From a virus, in the IMG/VR virus record IMGVR_UViG_3300032560_000024, positions 1 through 51,566 of that record: DNA of 51,566 nucleotides, one strand, 5' to 3'. Shown in pieces: positions 31,807-40,630 of the stretch. The translations under genes and the position numbers were made by a program. The number at the start of each line of letters is the position of its first letter. The first letter of the stretch is position 1. The notes beneath the pieces were generated by a model that saw only the letters and a program-made list of their open reading frames with translations, was not told where the DNA came from and searched no databases.

Positions 31807-32675
31807 TATGATATATCCGACGATGTTATAATAGTACGTTCTCTAAATGATATCATAAGGTCTACTTCTACTGGTGCATTAGAATTTAAAAAGAATGCAG
31901 GACTCGTAGATCCACCATAGCTTACCTGAATATCTTCGATAAAGCAACCAAAACCTGCAAATGTAATTAATCCGTTACCCTGAGGGCCATTCAAAGATAA
32001 AAATGCAACATCTGGATAATCTAGGATAGTAAAACTACTACCAGCGTTTCTAGATGGAAGAGCAGCCGTTTTTAAAAGTTTTATTATTCCGTATATTTGA
32101 TTAGATTCAGCAGAATTTTTGGCTACCAATTTCCATCGGAACGAATGAGTTCTAATACCTATTCCTTTAAATAAGACAGATATATTAGGATTAACAGCTT
32201 GTCCTACAGCTTGTTGCCCGATTGTGCCAGTTTTATTTAAAATAGCCCCGTGAAGTTCTGATCCCACAAAGGCAGATATACCCTCCCATTCACCATAATA
32301 ACTATTTTTTATACCATCTTCTACTCTAGAAATATATCCTGCATGGGGATCACCTGCAACTGTTCTATTATGAAGCGCAGCCATAACAGCAGCCGCTGTA
32401 CCACCTAAAACATCTCTAGCAGTATTTTCATAATCGATATGAAAATTATCTTCTAATCCTGCGTATGGTATAGGCAGGTGAATATTATATCCTGATACAG
32501 AAGGAGCAGAACCTCCACTAGTTATTCCGGGAGTATTTTGATATGATCTGATATTCATAGATAAAAAATTAGCAGATTTTGCTAATTCAGGCGGAAATAC
32601 ATGCGATTGTGAGCCAGTATATGGCTTGTAAGATTGTTTTACTACATTTGGGTCAGTAATAGTGGTTGAACTCAT
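31806..32675 (-). CDS. baseplate/tail-tube junction protein, gp48/gp54-like
   Basis: 289 residues from ATG 32675, chosen for AGGGA upstream; a longer frame reaches 32795 but runs through the divergent promoters. The C-terminal half has HSFRWKLVAKN, GFGCFIEDIQVSYGG and a final VDLMISFRE strand, the pattern of tube-fold junction proteins gp48 and gp54 that start the tail tube. First gene of the five-gene minus-strand hub operon. Confidence 0.75.
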   Translation of the reverse strand: MSSTTITDPNVVKQSYKPYTGSQSHVFPPELAKSANFLSMNIRSYQNTPGITSGGSAPSVSGYNIHLPIPYAGLEDNFHIDYENTARDVLGGTAAAVMAALHNRTVAGDPHAGYISRVEDGIKNSYYGEWEGISAFVGSELHGAILNKTGTIGQQAVGQAVNPNISVLFKGIGIRTHSFRWKLVAKNSAESNQIYGIIKLLKTAALPSRNAGSSFTILDYPDVAFLSLNGPQGNGLITFAGFGCFIEDIQVSYGGSTSPAFFLNSNAPVEVDLMISFRERTIITSSDIS

Positions 32676-32684
32676 GGCTTTCCC

Positions 32685-32692
32685 TATAAATA
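32685..32692 (+). promoter_or_regulatory. late promoter for gp4 operon
   Basis: Exact TATAAATA on the plus strand with no -35, 37 bases before gp4. Confidence 0.6.
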
Positions 32693-32707
32693 TTATATTG
32701 GATAAAG

Positions 32708-32715
32708 TATTTATG
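32708..32715 (-). promoter_or_regulatory. late promoter for hub operon
   Basis: CATAAATA on the minus strand, 33 bases before the gp48/54-like start. Faces away from the plus-strand late promoter 16 bases to its left, and the two transcripts overlap at their 5' ends. Confidence 0.5.
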
Positions 32716-32728
32716 TGAGATAAATTAA

Positions 32729-33166
32729 ATGAACTATAAAACCTATAAAGGCCGTTATACCCCAGAGAATCCCGATAAATATATGGGCAATCCAAATAAT
32801 ATTATATATCGCTCTGGGTGGGAACTACAAGTATTCCGTAGATTAGATTTAGATCCTTCTGTTTTAAAATGGGCATCAGAGGAATTTTCTATTGTATACT
32901 TTAATCCTATTGACCAAAAAAGCCATAGATATTTTCCAGATATTTACTTAGAAAATAAAGCTGGTGATAAAATTGTAATGGAGATTAAACCCGATAAGTA
33001 TACCAAACCTCCTGTTAAACCTAAACGTCAAACTAAAAGATATCTAGAAGAAGCCTCTACGTATATGATCAATCAGGCGAAATGGAATGCATGTAAAAAA
33101 TTCTGTGATGAACGAGGCTGGATATTTGTTATATCTACAGAAAAGAACAGTGGGTTTATCAACTAA
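32729..33166 (+). CDS. gp4: head completion protein gp4-like (nuclease fold)
   Basis: 145 residues, close to T4 gp4 (150). YKGRYTPENPDKYMGNP, IYRSGWELQVFRRLDLD, RYFPDIYLE and VMEIKPDKYTKPPVKPK line up with the gp4 family, whose D...E-x-K arrangement suggests an endonuclease fold. Needed to finish heads before tail joining. Starts a plus-strand late operon running to 37422. Confidence 0.9.
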   Translation: MNYKTYKGRYTPENPDKYMGNPNNIIYRSGWELQVFRRLDLDPSVLKWASEEFSIVYFNPIDQKSHRYFPDIYLENKAGDKIVMEIKPDKYTKPPVKPKRQTKRYLEEASTYMINQAKWNACKKFCDERGWIFVISTEKNSGFIN

Positions 33167-33192
33167 ATATATAAAACGAGGAATGATTTTAA

Positions 33193-33849
33193 ATGGTTTC
33201 AACTACCACCAGTAAATATATCTATAGTAATATGCTTAAAAAAGCCGCTGATTTGGGTATTCTTCCTAATAAATCTAAAGAGGCAAGAGATTGGTTTCGT
33301 AATAAGGCATTAAATTATAGGGCTGCTAGATTGATTTCTAATAGAGATAACCTATTTGGGAATGCTTTGGCCACTAATACATGTATGCCGGGACGTATGT
33401 ATATGTTCACATATGATGCTAAACATAAAGATGAGCTTCCGTATTGGGATGCATTCCCTCTTATATTTCCAGTAGCAACATTCCCCGGAGGATTCTACGG
33501 TATTAACCTACACTATCTTCAACCAGTGCTAAGGGCTAAACTAATGGATGCTTTGTATGTGATAGCTAATAATAAAAAGTATGATGATACAACTCGTTTA
33601 ATGATATCATACCAAACCTTAAAAAATGCATCTAATCTTTCATTATTCAAGCCATGTTTTAAAATGTATTTATACGATCATGTGAGATCCCAATTTTTAT
33701 ACATTGAGCCTAAAGAATGGGATATTGCATTGATGTTACCTACTCAGAAATTCCAAAAAGCAACTACTGCTGCTGTTTGGAAGGATTCTGCTGCTATGTT
33801 GTCATCCGTGAAACAAAAGAAACCTGCTAAACCCATAAGGAAGAAATAA
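33193..33849 (+). CDS. T4-like virion protein, gp2-type candidate
   Basis: 218 residues. CMPGRMYMFTYDAKHKDEL, PYWDAFPLIFPV and GFYGINLHYLQP are motifs I associate with T4-like phage proteins listed as DNA end protector (gp2), and gp2 lies close to gp4 in T4. The length is shorter than T4 gp2 (about 270). If right, it binds packaged DNA ends and shields them from exonucleases. Ends one base into the next gene. Confidence 0.55.
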   Translation: MVSTTTSKYIYSNMLKKAADLGILPNKSKEARDWFRNKALNYRAARLISNRDNLFGNALATNTCMPGRMYMFTYDAKHKDELPYWDAFPLIFPVATFPGGFYGINLHYLQPVLRAKLMDALYVIANNKKYDDTTRLMISYQTLKNASNLSLFKPCFKMYLYDHVRSQFLYIEPKEWDIALMLPTQKFQKATTAAVWKDSAAMLSSVKQKKPAKPIRKK

Positions 33850-34469
33850 TGTCATTCAATATCCAAACATTCTTATCTCAAACAAATCAAAGTTTGGCAC
33901 GAGAAGCCCATTTTGAAATGATGCTAAATCCTCCTAGTAGTGTTAAAGGATCTGCCCAAAGTATTAATCTATTATGTACATCTGCCCAACAGCCAAATAG
34001 ACGTATCGAAACTAATTCTACAAAACGTCTCGGATATGGTATTGATATGCCATATGCTACAGGTACGAATTTTTCCAACTTAGATCTTATGTTTTATTGT
34101 GATGCATCTGGAAATATTTTAGAACTTTTACAAAGTTGGATAAATCTAGTGATGCCCTCGTATTCAGGATCAGGGGCTATGCTCTTAAACTATCACGATA
34201 GCTATATCGGGCAAGGAACCCTTACGCAATTTGGGCAAGATGGCGGAACGATCATGACAACCACATTTAAAGATATATTCCCTGTATCAGTCGGTCCTAT
34301 TAATTTTTCATGGGCTGCAACGGACAGCTTGGTGCTTGTTCCAGCTTCTTTTGCGTATACGTACTACTCCACAACTAATCCTGTTAATTTTAATACAAAT
34401 AACCTATCGATATCACAACAGCCTTCCCAAATAACAAATTTACCAGCAACTGGTATTACCATACTATAA
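33849..34469 (+). CDS. tail-tube-fold protein, gp19/gp54-like
   Basis: 206 residues. It has the order typical of T4 tube proteins: N-terminal REAHFEMMLNPP, mid GYGIDMPYATG, then TTTFKDIFPVSVGPINFSWAATDSL and a last AYTYYS strand. It could be the tail tube itself or the tube initiator gp54; its place next to gp26 favours the latter. One-base overlap with the upstream gene. Confidence 0.75.
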   Translation: MSFNIQTFLSQTNQSLAREAHFEMMLNPPSSVKGSAQSINLLCTSAQQPNRRIETNSTKRLGYGIDMPYATGTNFSNLDLMFYCDASGNILELLQSWINLVMPSYSGSGAMLLNYHDSYIGQGTLTQFGQDGGTIMTTTFKDIFPVSVGPINFSWAATDSLVLVPASFAYTYYSTTNPVNFNTNNLSISQQPSQITNLPATGITIL

Positions 34470-34480
34470 TGAGGTTTTAA

Positions 34481-35170
34481 ATGACTCTTCCAATTATTTC
34501 CGCTCCAACTTTTGAGACATCTTTGATCAGTGTAAAAGATAAAGTAAAATTTAGACCCTTTACTGTAAGAGAAGAAAAAATATTTCTTATAGCCCAAGAA
34601 AGCAATGATCCAAAAGATACAGCGAATGCTGTTAAACAAGTATTAACAAATTGTCTTGGTGACAGTTCTATAGATGTCAATAAACTACCAATATTTGATG
34701 TAGAGTATCTATTTTTACAAATTAGAGCCAAATCTGTCAATGATGTTGTGACCCTACGATATAGAGATAAAGAGGATAATAAGATATATTCATTTGATGT
34801 CGATATAGATTCTATTAAGCCCACTATATTTCCAGAACATCATACATTAATAGATATCGGAAATGATATTAAAATTCAATTCCGATACCCTACTATTAAT
34901 GATACATCGGTAAAAACTAAAATTGATATGATAGCATCCTGTCTGGAAACGATTTATGAAGGAGATAAAGTATATGATGCTGCATCATATAGCTTAGAAG
35001 AAAAACAGGAATTCATAAATAATTTTGGAAAAGTAAATTATGAAAAGATTTTAGATGAATTTGTAGATACAATGCCAAAACTTCGCCATACTATTAAGTA
35101 TACCAATACTAAAAAGAATGATAGAATTATTGAATTGGAAGGAATTGCTGATTTTTTTCCGTGGGGCTGA
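34481..35170 (+). CDS. gp26: baseplate hub protein gp26-like, zero-frame product
   Basis: 229 residues. FRPFTVREEKIFLIAQES (about 24-41) and LPIFDVEYLFLQIRAKSV (68-85) are the hallmark of the T4 gp26-type baseplate family. The zero frame stops soon after GIADFF. In related proteins the chain continues with a C-terminal segment that is present here in the -1 frame (35158-35334), reached through T-TTT-TTT at 35152-35158. The shifted product would have 284 residues. Confidence 0.88.
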   Translation: MTLPIISAPTFETSLISVKDKVKFRPFTVREEKIFLIAQESNDPKDTANAVKQVLTNCLGDSSIDVNKLPIFDVEYLFLQIRAKSVNDVVTLRYRDKEDNKIYSFDVDIDSIKPTIFPEHHTLIDIGNDIKIQFRYPTINDTSVKTKIDMIASCLETIYEGDKVYDAASYSLEEKQEFINNFGKVNYEKILDEFVDTMPKLRHTIKYTNTKKNDRIIELEGIADFFPWG

Positions 35171-35334
35171 GTCATAATTCGTTAATAAACTATTACTATT
35201 TAATATTTAATTTGACTCAGCGCCATAATTTCTCTATACCAGAAATAGAAAATTTATTTCCTTTTGAAAGAGATATCTATTCGGGTTTAATACAACAGAA
35301 GCTTAAAGAGGAACTAGAGAATAACGATGGCTAA
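35152..35334 (+). other. -1 frameshift site and C-terminal extension of gp26
   Basis: Seven T residues let codons TTT TTT slip back one base. From 35158 the -1 frame reads SVGLSHNSLINYYYLIFN and, after it, IPEIENLFPFERDIYSGLI, ending with TAA at 35332-35334. The PFER-DIY ending is conserved in many T4-like gp26/gp51-type proteins. No start codon with an SD exists for this frame, and it overlaps the next gene by eight bases. Confidence 0.7.
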
Positions 35335-37138
35335 AGAACCTATTACCATCAATGGCGAAAAATATTCATTTGATGAATCGAATGGAAAATGGTTTGCCGG
35401 GAAAAAAGAAGCTCCGATAGCTACTGCTAAAATGCTTGACCGTGTTTCTGCAACAGTTAAAACTGCGGAAGTACAAGAAGATGTATCAACAGCTGAGTTA
35501 CTGAAACCAGAACCCCAAGCACAAAAACAAGAAAGTGATAAGCCTCGACTTCCTAAGGTATCAAGTGATAATTTAAAAGAATCTTTGAATCATATTGACG
35601 CTAATCTAGATAAATCAAGTGATAATTTAAAAGAATCTTTGAATCATATTGACGCTAATCTAGATAAATCAAGTGATAATTTAAAAGAATCTTTGAATCA
35701 TATTGACGCTAATCTAGATAAATCTAGTAAAGTATTAGATAATCTAAGTAAAGTTCTTGATAATATCAAAGATGCATTTATTAAGCGCAAACCTATCAAT
35801 GAGAGAGAGTCTCTTGGTAAGTTAATGGATCTTACAAATGCAGAAAAAACTCGTCTTAAAAAGATGGGTATTGCTCCGATGTCTCCCAATGACTTTTCTT
35901 ATAGAAAAGATGGAATACCACTTTCTAAAAATGATATTACCGAACATTTAAATAATCATGCTAATGACCATAATAAAAAATTAGGTGACCAGCACGATAA
36001 GGTAAATAACCATCGTGATAAAGTTAAGAGACTGGCTGGCGATGCGGCCAAGAAATATGTAGGACACGTTCATGAACGATTGGCTGTTCACATGCCAATT
36101 ATGGATGATATTGCAAAGGTAATGAATTGGTTCAAAAAAGATAAAGAACCTATTAAAAGAGAACATGCGTTCCCAATTATGAATCTAGATTCTTCTAAAT
36201 TATTAATGTCGATAGATAAGAACGTATCGAATATTCTTTCATATATGATGACAGGTAAAATAAAAGAAGAAGAAAAACAAGAACATGAGCAAGTAGAAAA
36301 GCTTAATGAACGTGAGGATAAAGAGCGCCATGATGCAGAACAAGTATCAGAAAAAAGCAAGACAAGTGTAGGAGAGAAACTTAAAAAGTTGTTCACCAGA
36401 GAATCTAAAGATGAAGAATCTAAAGATGAAGAAGGTGAAGGGAATAAAGGTAGTTTCCTACATGATGCAACTAAAGTTGCTGCTGGTGTTGCTGAAGAAA
36501 AGGTAGGAGAGCATGTTCTTTCTAAAGTTGGTCCTAAAGTTAAAAATTTATTTGGTAATGGTAAATCTCCTAAAGGTGGAAGTCTCTTAAAAGATGCCGC
36601 TCCTGAAGCGGCTGGGGCTGAGGCATTAGGTGGAGAGGCAGGTGCCGCTGTAGGGGGCGCAGAGGCGTTAGGAGGGTTAGTAGAAGGTGGTGGCCTACTA
36701 GCTGGTATAGGAGAGGGTCTAGCGGGCGTTGGAGCTGTTCTAGCTGCACCAGAAGTATTAGCCGGAGCGGCTGCTGTCGCTGGTACAGCGGCTTTGGGAT
36801 ATGGGGCTTATAAATTATTTGATGGTGGGGATGCGTCTCCCGCACCCACGGCTACACCAACTACTAAACGAAGTCCTATGATAGCTACACCTAAAACTCA
36901 TCCTGCCACTAAAATACATGCGCCATTACAAGAAAAATCAAAACAATTGGTGACCATGGATAGAGAACATGAAAAAAGGAAGGATGCTAAAACATCTAAG
37001 CAATTTGCTACTGCCGGTCATACTATTATAAATAATAAAACAAACAATTCAAGTGCTGGTGGTAGCGGTGGTGGAGTAACTATTTCTCCAACGGCAGCAC
37101 CAAGAAATTCATTAGATTTAAATTATTGGAGCAATTAA
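35327..37138 (+). CDS. tape-measure/hub candidate, gp29-like, with perfect repeats
   Basis: 603 residues (T4 gp29 has 590). Short N-terminal domain, then three identical 18-residue repeats (79-132), helical charged middle, an Ala/Gly-rich hydrophobic stretch (about 425-500) as in tape measures, and a low-complexity C-terminus with TIINNKTNNSSAGG. Position after gp26 and before the holin candidate fits gp29. No enzyme motif. The assignment rests on size, context and composition. Confidence 0.55.
   Translation: MAKEPITINGEKYSFDESNGKWFAGKKEAPIATAKMLDRVSATVKTAEVQEDVSTAELLKPEPQAQKQESDKPRLPKVSSDNLKESLNHIDANLDKSSDNLKESLNHIDANLDKSSDNLKESLNHIDANLDKSSKVLDNLSKVLDNIKDAFIKRKPINERESLGKLMDLTNAEKTRLKKMGIAPMSPNDFSYRKDGIPLSKNDITEHLNNHANDHNKKLGDQHDKVNNHRDKVKRLAGDAAKKYVGHVHERLAVHMPIMDDIAKVMNWFKKDKEPIKREHAFPIMNLDSSKLLMSIDKNVSNILSYMMTGKIKEEEKQEHEQVEKLNEREDKERHDAEQVSEKSKTSVGEKLKKLFTRESKDEESKDEEGEGNKGSFLHDATKVAAGVAEEKVGEHVLSKVGPKVKNLFGNGKSPKGGSLLKDAAPEAAGAEALGGEAGAAVGGAEALGGLVEGGGLLAGIGEGLAGVGAVLAAPEVLAGAAAVAGTAALGYGAYKLFDGGDASPAPTATPTTKRSPMIATPKTHPATKIHAPLQEKSKQLVTMDREHEKRKDAKTSKQFATAGHTIINNKTNNSSAGGSGGGVTISPTAAPRNSLDLNYWSN
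35561..35722 (+). repeat. three perfect 54-bp tandem repeats
   Basis: Units at 35561-35614, 35615-35668 and 35669-35722 are identical and in frame (18 codons each). A decayed partial unit follows. Identity at silent positions means recent expansion. Confidence 0.95.
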
Positions 37139-37422
37139 TGAAAATAACTCTCGCATTTTCATATGTATCAAAAATTCTTCAGGATTACGATGGCGTCCCT
37201 TCCTCTAAACGATGGGTCGCATTTATCTGTTTGATGATGGTGGTTGCTACTTGGGCTTCCAATTTATATTATGGAAAGACTATTACCGAATTTATCTACG
37301 ATTCTTTAGTATATCTAATAATCGGATGCCTTGGTATAAGTGGTGTCGAAAAATTTGTTCCTAAAAAGAAACCTACTCCCCAACCAGATGATGCTGGCGA
37401 CAGTGGATCATCCAACAACTAA
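37138..37422 (+). CDS. holin-like membrane protein
   Basis: 94 residues from ATG 37138 (GGAG six bases upstream), overlapping the previous stop. Two TM segments (about 27-44 and 57-74) joined by a short loop, and a charged, disordered C-terminus (KKKPTPQPDD). Size and topology suit a class II holin, but no motif proves it. Last gene of the late operon. Confidence 0.55.
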   Translation: MKITLAFSYVSKILQDYDGVPSSKRWVAFICLMMVVATWASNLYYGKTITEFIYDSLVYLIIGCLGISGVEKFVPKKKPTPQPDDAGDSGSSNN

Positions 37423-37463
37423 ATAAAATTAGACTAGAACAAAATAATAACTGTCTATAAACT

Positions 37464-37488
37464 AAAGGGGAGCATTAGCTCCCCTTTT
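37464..37488. terminator. bidirectional intrinsic terminator
   Basis: Ten-bp stem AAAGGGGAGC/GCTCCCCTTT, four-base loop, T runs on both strands. It separates the plus-strand late operon from the minus-strand genes. Confidence 0.9.
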
Positions 37489-37490
37489 TA

Positions 37491-37694
37491 TTATCCTGCT
37501 AGATACTCTGGCCCAGATGTACTCGAACCTTTATCGCACTCTGCAATAATCACAGGCTTAAGATCTATAACACCCATATCTTTTTCATGAACTGCAAAAT
37601 TTACATTTAGACCTTTTCCAAAAGTAAAGGCTTCTGACGCAGTTTCGAATTCCTTATTAATAGAAATTCCATTCCCTAAAATAATATATTTCAT
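37491..37694 (-). CDS. small hypothetical protein
   Basis: 67 residues. MKYIILGNGISINKEFE with ASEAFTFGKGLN; a short alpha-beta layout. It shares four overlapping bases with its upstream neighbour. Not recognised. Confidence 0.6.
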   Translation of the reverse strand: MKYIILGNGISINKEFETASEAFTFGKGLNVNFAVHEKDMGVIDLKPVIIAECDKGSSTSGPEYLAG

Positions 37695-37903
37695 GCGTAT
37701 ATCTCTCCATCAGGACCACCATCGCTATTGATGGAAATCAGTTCCATAAATTCGTTGTAAATTTTTACCAAATCATGCTCAAATTCTGAAGCTATACGTT
37801 TAGCTTCTTCTAGATTTCTAGCAAATTTGTTTGTAGTTTGAAGTCTGCCTTGGTCATCCCATTTGTATAATACTACGGAATGAGGATCTAATTCGCTTGA
37901 CAT
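37691..37903 (-). CDS. small hypothetical protein
   Basis: 70 residues. YKWDDQGRLQTTNKF and a helical NLEEAKRIASEFEHDLVK. Not recognised. A TATAAATA on the minus strand (37958-37965, inside the glycosyltransferase gene) could give it a late start. Confidence 0.6.
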   Translation of the reverse strand: MSSELDPHSVVLYKWDDQGRLQTTNKFARNLEEAKRIASEFEHDLVKIYNEFMELISINSDGGPDGEIYA

Positions 37904-37905
37904 TG

Positions 37906-38967
37906 TTATGATACCCTTTTAAAATAGTTTTCCCAGATTTTACGTGTCTTGTTAGTGTATTTATACAATTTCTTTTGATTTCTTCGTACATTGACATTTG
38001 GAAACATATATGTGCGAGTCAATGCCTTAGCAATACCATCGCTATTATATGGCTCGGCATTGAATAACCTAGATGCCCAAGGAATTTCACTGGATCCTAC
38101 AATAGGGACGCCTTGTGAAACAAGATCTGCACTAACAATATTAAACGTTTCTGAATGATTACACTGCATTCCAATATCCATATCGGAACATACTTTTAAA
38201 AATTGTTCTCTAGGACACCATGTATGCATGATAATTTCATGTTTGGCAGTGGAAGTAGAAAAATGTTGGAACATCCCCTTAAGATTATTAAGAATGGGAT
38301 CTCCCTTCATCTCAATTCTATCACCATTCACATGAAATCGCAATTGCTTTTTAATGGAATTAGCAAACTTTAATGCAGCAAGAGCCTGTAATACATGATT
38401 TTTAAGAGGTCTGACCGCTCCGAAACAAGATATATCGATCCAATATTTATCTTTATCAAAAGATTTAATTGAATATTCTTGTGGGTAAAAATTTGGAAGG
38501 TAAATAACCTTATCCTCTGTCTTCTCATTAGACCATCTAAATTTTGATTTTAGAAATACCCTTACCTCACCTAGCATTCTTGGTGCGTTACAGGCTATTA
38601 AAACATTATTGAATGAAGCATAATCGCCCATCCAATCCAATGCAATACCTTCGCCAGCCATGAAGGGCATTTCGCTGTGTAGTCTAATAATCCATGTCAC
38701 ATTAGGATGTAATTTTGTAAGCTCGGCAAATTTAGAAGGTACTACCCAAAGTGCTTCTATAATTACGTGAGTTGGGTTATGTTCAGTCACGAGTCTGTCT
38801 ATGCAATTATTATCGACAGCCACCTCTAAGACAGAATCAAATCCAGATTCCACCATCATATCATTCATGAATTTAGCGGAATTATATAATCCTGTGCTTA
38901 GACCAATTTTTGAATGTATTTCAGAATTATAATCTTCTCTTCTTTTGAGAATAAAAAGCAACTTCAT
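37906..38967 (-). CDS. glycosyltransferase, GT-B fold
   Basis: 353 residues. Two Rossmann-like halves: N-terminal with LSTGLYNSAKFMNDMM and HVIIEALWV, C-terminal from about residue 180 with CFGAVRPLKNHVLQALAAL, the typical start of the donor domain, then SETFNIVSADLVSQGVPIVGS with the donor-binding E. The acceptor is unknown; glycosylation of DNA, a virion protein or a surface polymer are all possible. The gene stands apart from the sugar operon. Confidence 0.8.
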   Translation of the reverse strand: MKLLFILKRREDYNSEIHSKIGLSTGLYNSAKFMNDMMVESGFDSVLEVAVDNNCIDRLVTEHNPTHVIIEALWVVPSKFAELTKLHPNVTWIIRLHSEMPFMAGEGIALDWMGDYASFNNVLIACNAPRMLGEVRVFLKSKFRWSNEKTEDKVIYLPNFYPQEYSIKSFDKDKYWIDISCFGAVRPLKNHVLQALAALKFANSIKKQLRFHVNGDRIEMKGDPILNNLKGMFQHFSTSTAKHEIIMHTWCPREQFLKVCSDMDIGMQCNHSETFNIVSADLVSQGVPIVGSSEIPWASRLFNAEPYNSDGIAKALTRTYMFPNVNVRRNQKKLYKYTNKTRKIWENYFKRVS

Positions 38968-38982
38968 ATAGGAATCTCTTTG

Positions 38983-39015
38983 AAAAAAATAGGGTGGCTA
39001 TTACACCACCCTATT
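38983..39015 (-). terminator. intrinsic terminator of the gp32 gene
   Basis: Ten-bp stem AATAGGGTGG/CCACCCTATT; read on the minus strand it is followed by TTTTTT. Confidence 0.9.
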
Positions 39016-39022
39016 TAGGATA

Positions 39023-39970
39023 TCAATCTTCTAACAACTTAGCGAAGTCATCAGGATCGAAGTCATCCGATCCAAAGGTTGTATTAGAGTCAGAACCACT
39101 ATCCCAAGGCAATGACTCATCTACTGATTCTTCTTTCATTGACTTGGAAAGAGCCTTTTTAAGCTCCTTAGGCTCTTCTCTTGGTGACGAATCAGGCTTA
39201 CTACCCAAAACAAATGCGAGGCGCTTATGAAGCTCTTCAAAGCTCTTAAATGTCGCTGGATCAATAAATTCTTTTATTGAAAATTCATTTGCATGGATTT
39301 TTTCCAATTCGTTATCTGGTGCCAACACACGAGGTGCGCCCCATGAAGAATTTTCATATGTGCGTTGCTTATTTTTAACATTAAAACGCATATAAAAATC
39401 TGCACCAGTCCAAAAATTGAATGGATCAAATGCCGCATGCAAAGGTTCTTTTGTCAAATCATCAATAGGTGGATTCATTGCTGTTTTAATGAAATTGAAA
39501 ATTCCGGGACCAAAATCATATAAAAAGATCTTACCTTCATTCTGGGGAGCATTGGTATCCTTGATCACAAGGATATTTGCAACGAAATGTTGATGTCTCT
39601 TTTGCTTACGAGCTTGTTCACGCTCAGGGGATTTATCGTTATACGATCCATCTTCCCAAAGTTTACCATTGACCTCCATTACAGGATCTGGTAATCCAAT
39701 TGTCGAACGGCACTTTTCAATGTACCATTTTCCATTTGCTTCGTTTTTGAATGAGTGCCCGTAATATTTGACATATGGTTGCCTATCGCCACCATCTACG
39801 GCTGGTGTAGCTAAAAATCGAATGATGGCCGAACCATTACCTTGCTTATCTGCGGTAGGCTTCCATAGACGATCATCTGCCTTATTGTTATTACCTTCGG
39901 TCTTCGCTAAATCTTCACTAAGCTTACGAAGAGAGTCTTGTTGGGATTGTTTAAATTTACTAAATGACAT
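39023..39970 (-). CDS. gp32: single-stranded DNA-binding protein gp32-like
   Basis: 315 residues (T4: 301). N-terminal basic, helical cooperativity region, OB-fold core with IIRFLATP, KYYGHSF and KIFLYDFGPGIFNFI, and a very acidic C-terminus (SDDFDPDDFAKLLED) that docks partners. The zinc-binding cysteine cluster of T4 gp32 is not present (one Cys at the matching place). Coats ssDNA in replication and recombination. Followed by its own terminator; gp59 lies upstream. Confidence 0.9.
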   Translation of the reverse strand: MSFSKFKQSQQDSLRKLSEDLAKTEGNNNKADDRLWKPTADKQGNGSAIIRFLATPAVDGGDRQPYVKYYGHSFKNEANGKWYIEKCRSTIGLPDPVMEVNGKLWEDGSYNDKSPEREQARKQKRHQHFVANILVIKDTNAPQNEGKIFLYDFGPGIFNFIKTAMNPPIDDLTKEPLHAAFDPFNFWTGADFYMRFNVKNKQRTYENSSWGAPRVLAPDNELEKIHANEFSIKEFIDPATFKSFEELHKRLAFVLGSKPDSSPREEPKELKKALSKSMKEESVDESLPWDSGSDSNTTFGSDDFDPDDFAKLLED

Positions 39971-40022
39971 GTGATATTTCCTCTTATATTCTCTGATGGT
40001 ATGAGGATCTAAGCCTCGGTAG

Positions 40023-40030
40023 TATTTATG
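40023..40030 (-). promoter_or_regulatory. late-type promoter candidate for gp32
   Basis: CATAAATA on the minus strand, 52 bases before gp32; no -35 is seen. T4 gene 32 has both middle/early and late promoters. Confidence 0.4.
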
Positions 40031-40054
40031 TTCACAATATCATAACAAAGAGGA

Positions 40055-40630
40055 TTAACCCCATTTTTCTTTCAAAATTTTCTTTATTTTTACCATATCT
40101 ATTTGTACGAAAGGTTTATATTTCCGTACCCGAGATATGACATCTTGATAGAAGATGGGATCATCAATTAACTTATCCCAATATGAGATAAAGTTAAGTA
40201 CATAGTCCATAGCTATTAAGCTTTCTGTTGATAAGGATCCATCAACATACAACTGAAATAGCTTTGGATAATCGCCGCTAGTTTTTATTAACGACGATAA
40301 ATCATCCGATAAGGATGAAATTTCATTAGAAAGATTATAGGATAAGGATCCTAAAGAAGCCGCCCATTTGCGGTAATTATCCTGATATTCAGGACTCTTC
40401 ACTAAATCTCCAATCCAGATAGTATATCCGCATTTTGAGAAATTTGCAATCAAAAAACCTTTAGGATCTGGATGTAAAGAGAGTTTTTTAAAGAAATATT
40501 TATCTTTTCTTTTTTCAAATGTTGAATCTGTTAGTTTTGTCTTACCATTGTACTTGAAAAAATTATACTTTTCATCTCTAAAATGCTGTTTTAGAGCATT
40601 ATAAAGTTTATATGCTTCGAATGGTGTCAC
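40055..40630 (-). CDS. gp59: helicase loader gp59-like
   Basis: 191 residues (T4: 217). The start TPFEAYKLYNALKQHF, then YNFFKYNGKT and DKYFFKKLS are characteristic of gp59, which loads the replicative helicase on gp32-coated forks. Gene order 33-59-32 is as in T4. Overlaps gp33 by four bases. Confidence 0.92.
   Translation of the reverse strand: MTPFEAYKLYNALKQHFRDEKYNFFKYNGKTKLTDSTFEKRKDKYFFKKLSLHPDPKGFLIANFSKCGYTIWIGDLVKSPEYQDNYRKWAASLGSLSYNLSNEISSLSDDLSSLIKTSGDYPKLFQLYVDGSLSTESLIAMDYVLNFISYWDKLIDDPIFYQDVISRVRKYKPFVQIDMVKIKKILKEKWG

Noticed and set aside
35561-35722. CRISPR-like repeat array
   Set aside because: The repeats are head-to-tail without spacers and lie in frame inside a protein gene.
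36570-36845. Minus-strand 91-codon ORF opposite the tape-measure candidate
   Set aside because: His/Pro/Leu-rich translation of the reverse of an Ala/Gly-rich coding stretch; no ribosome-binding site and fully inside a real gene.
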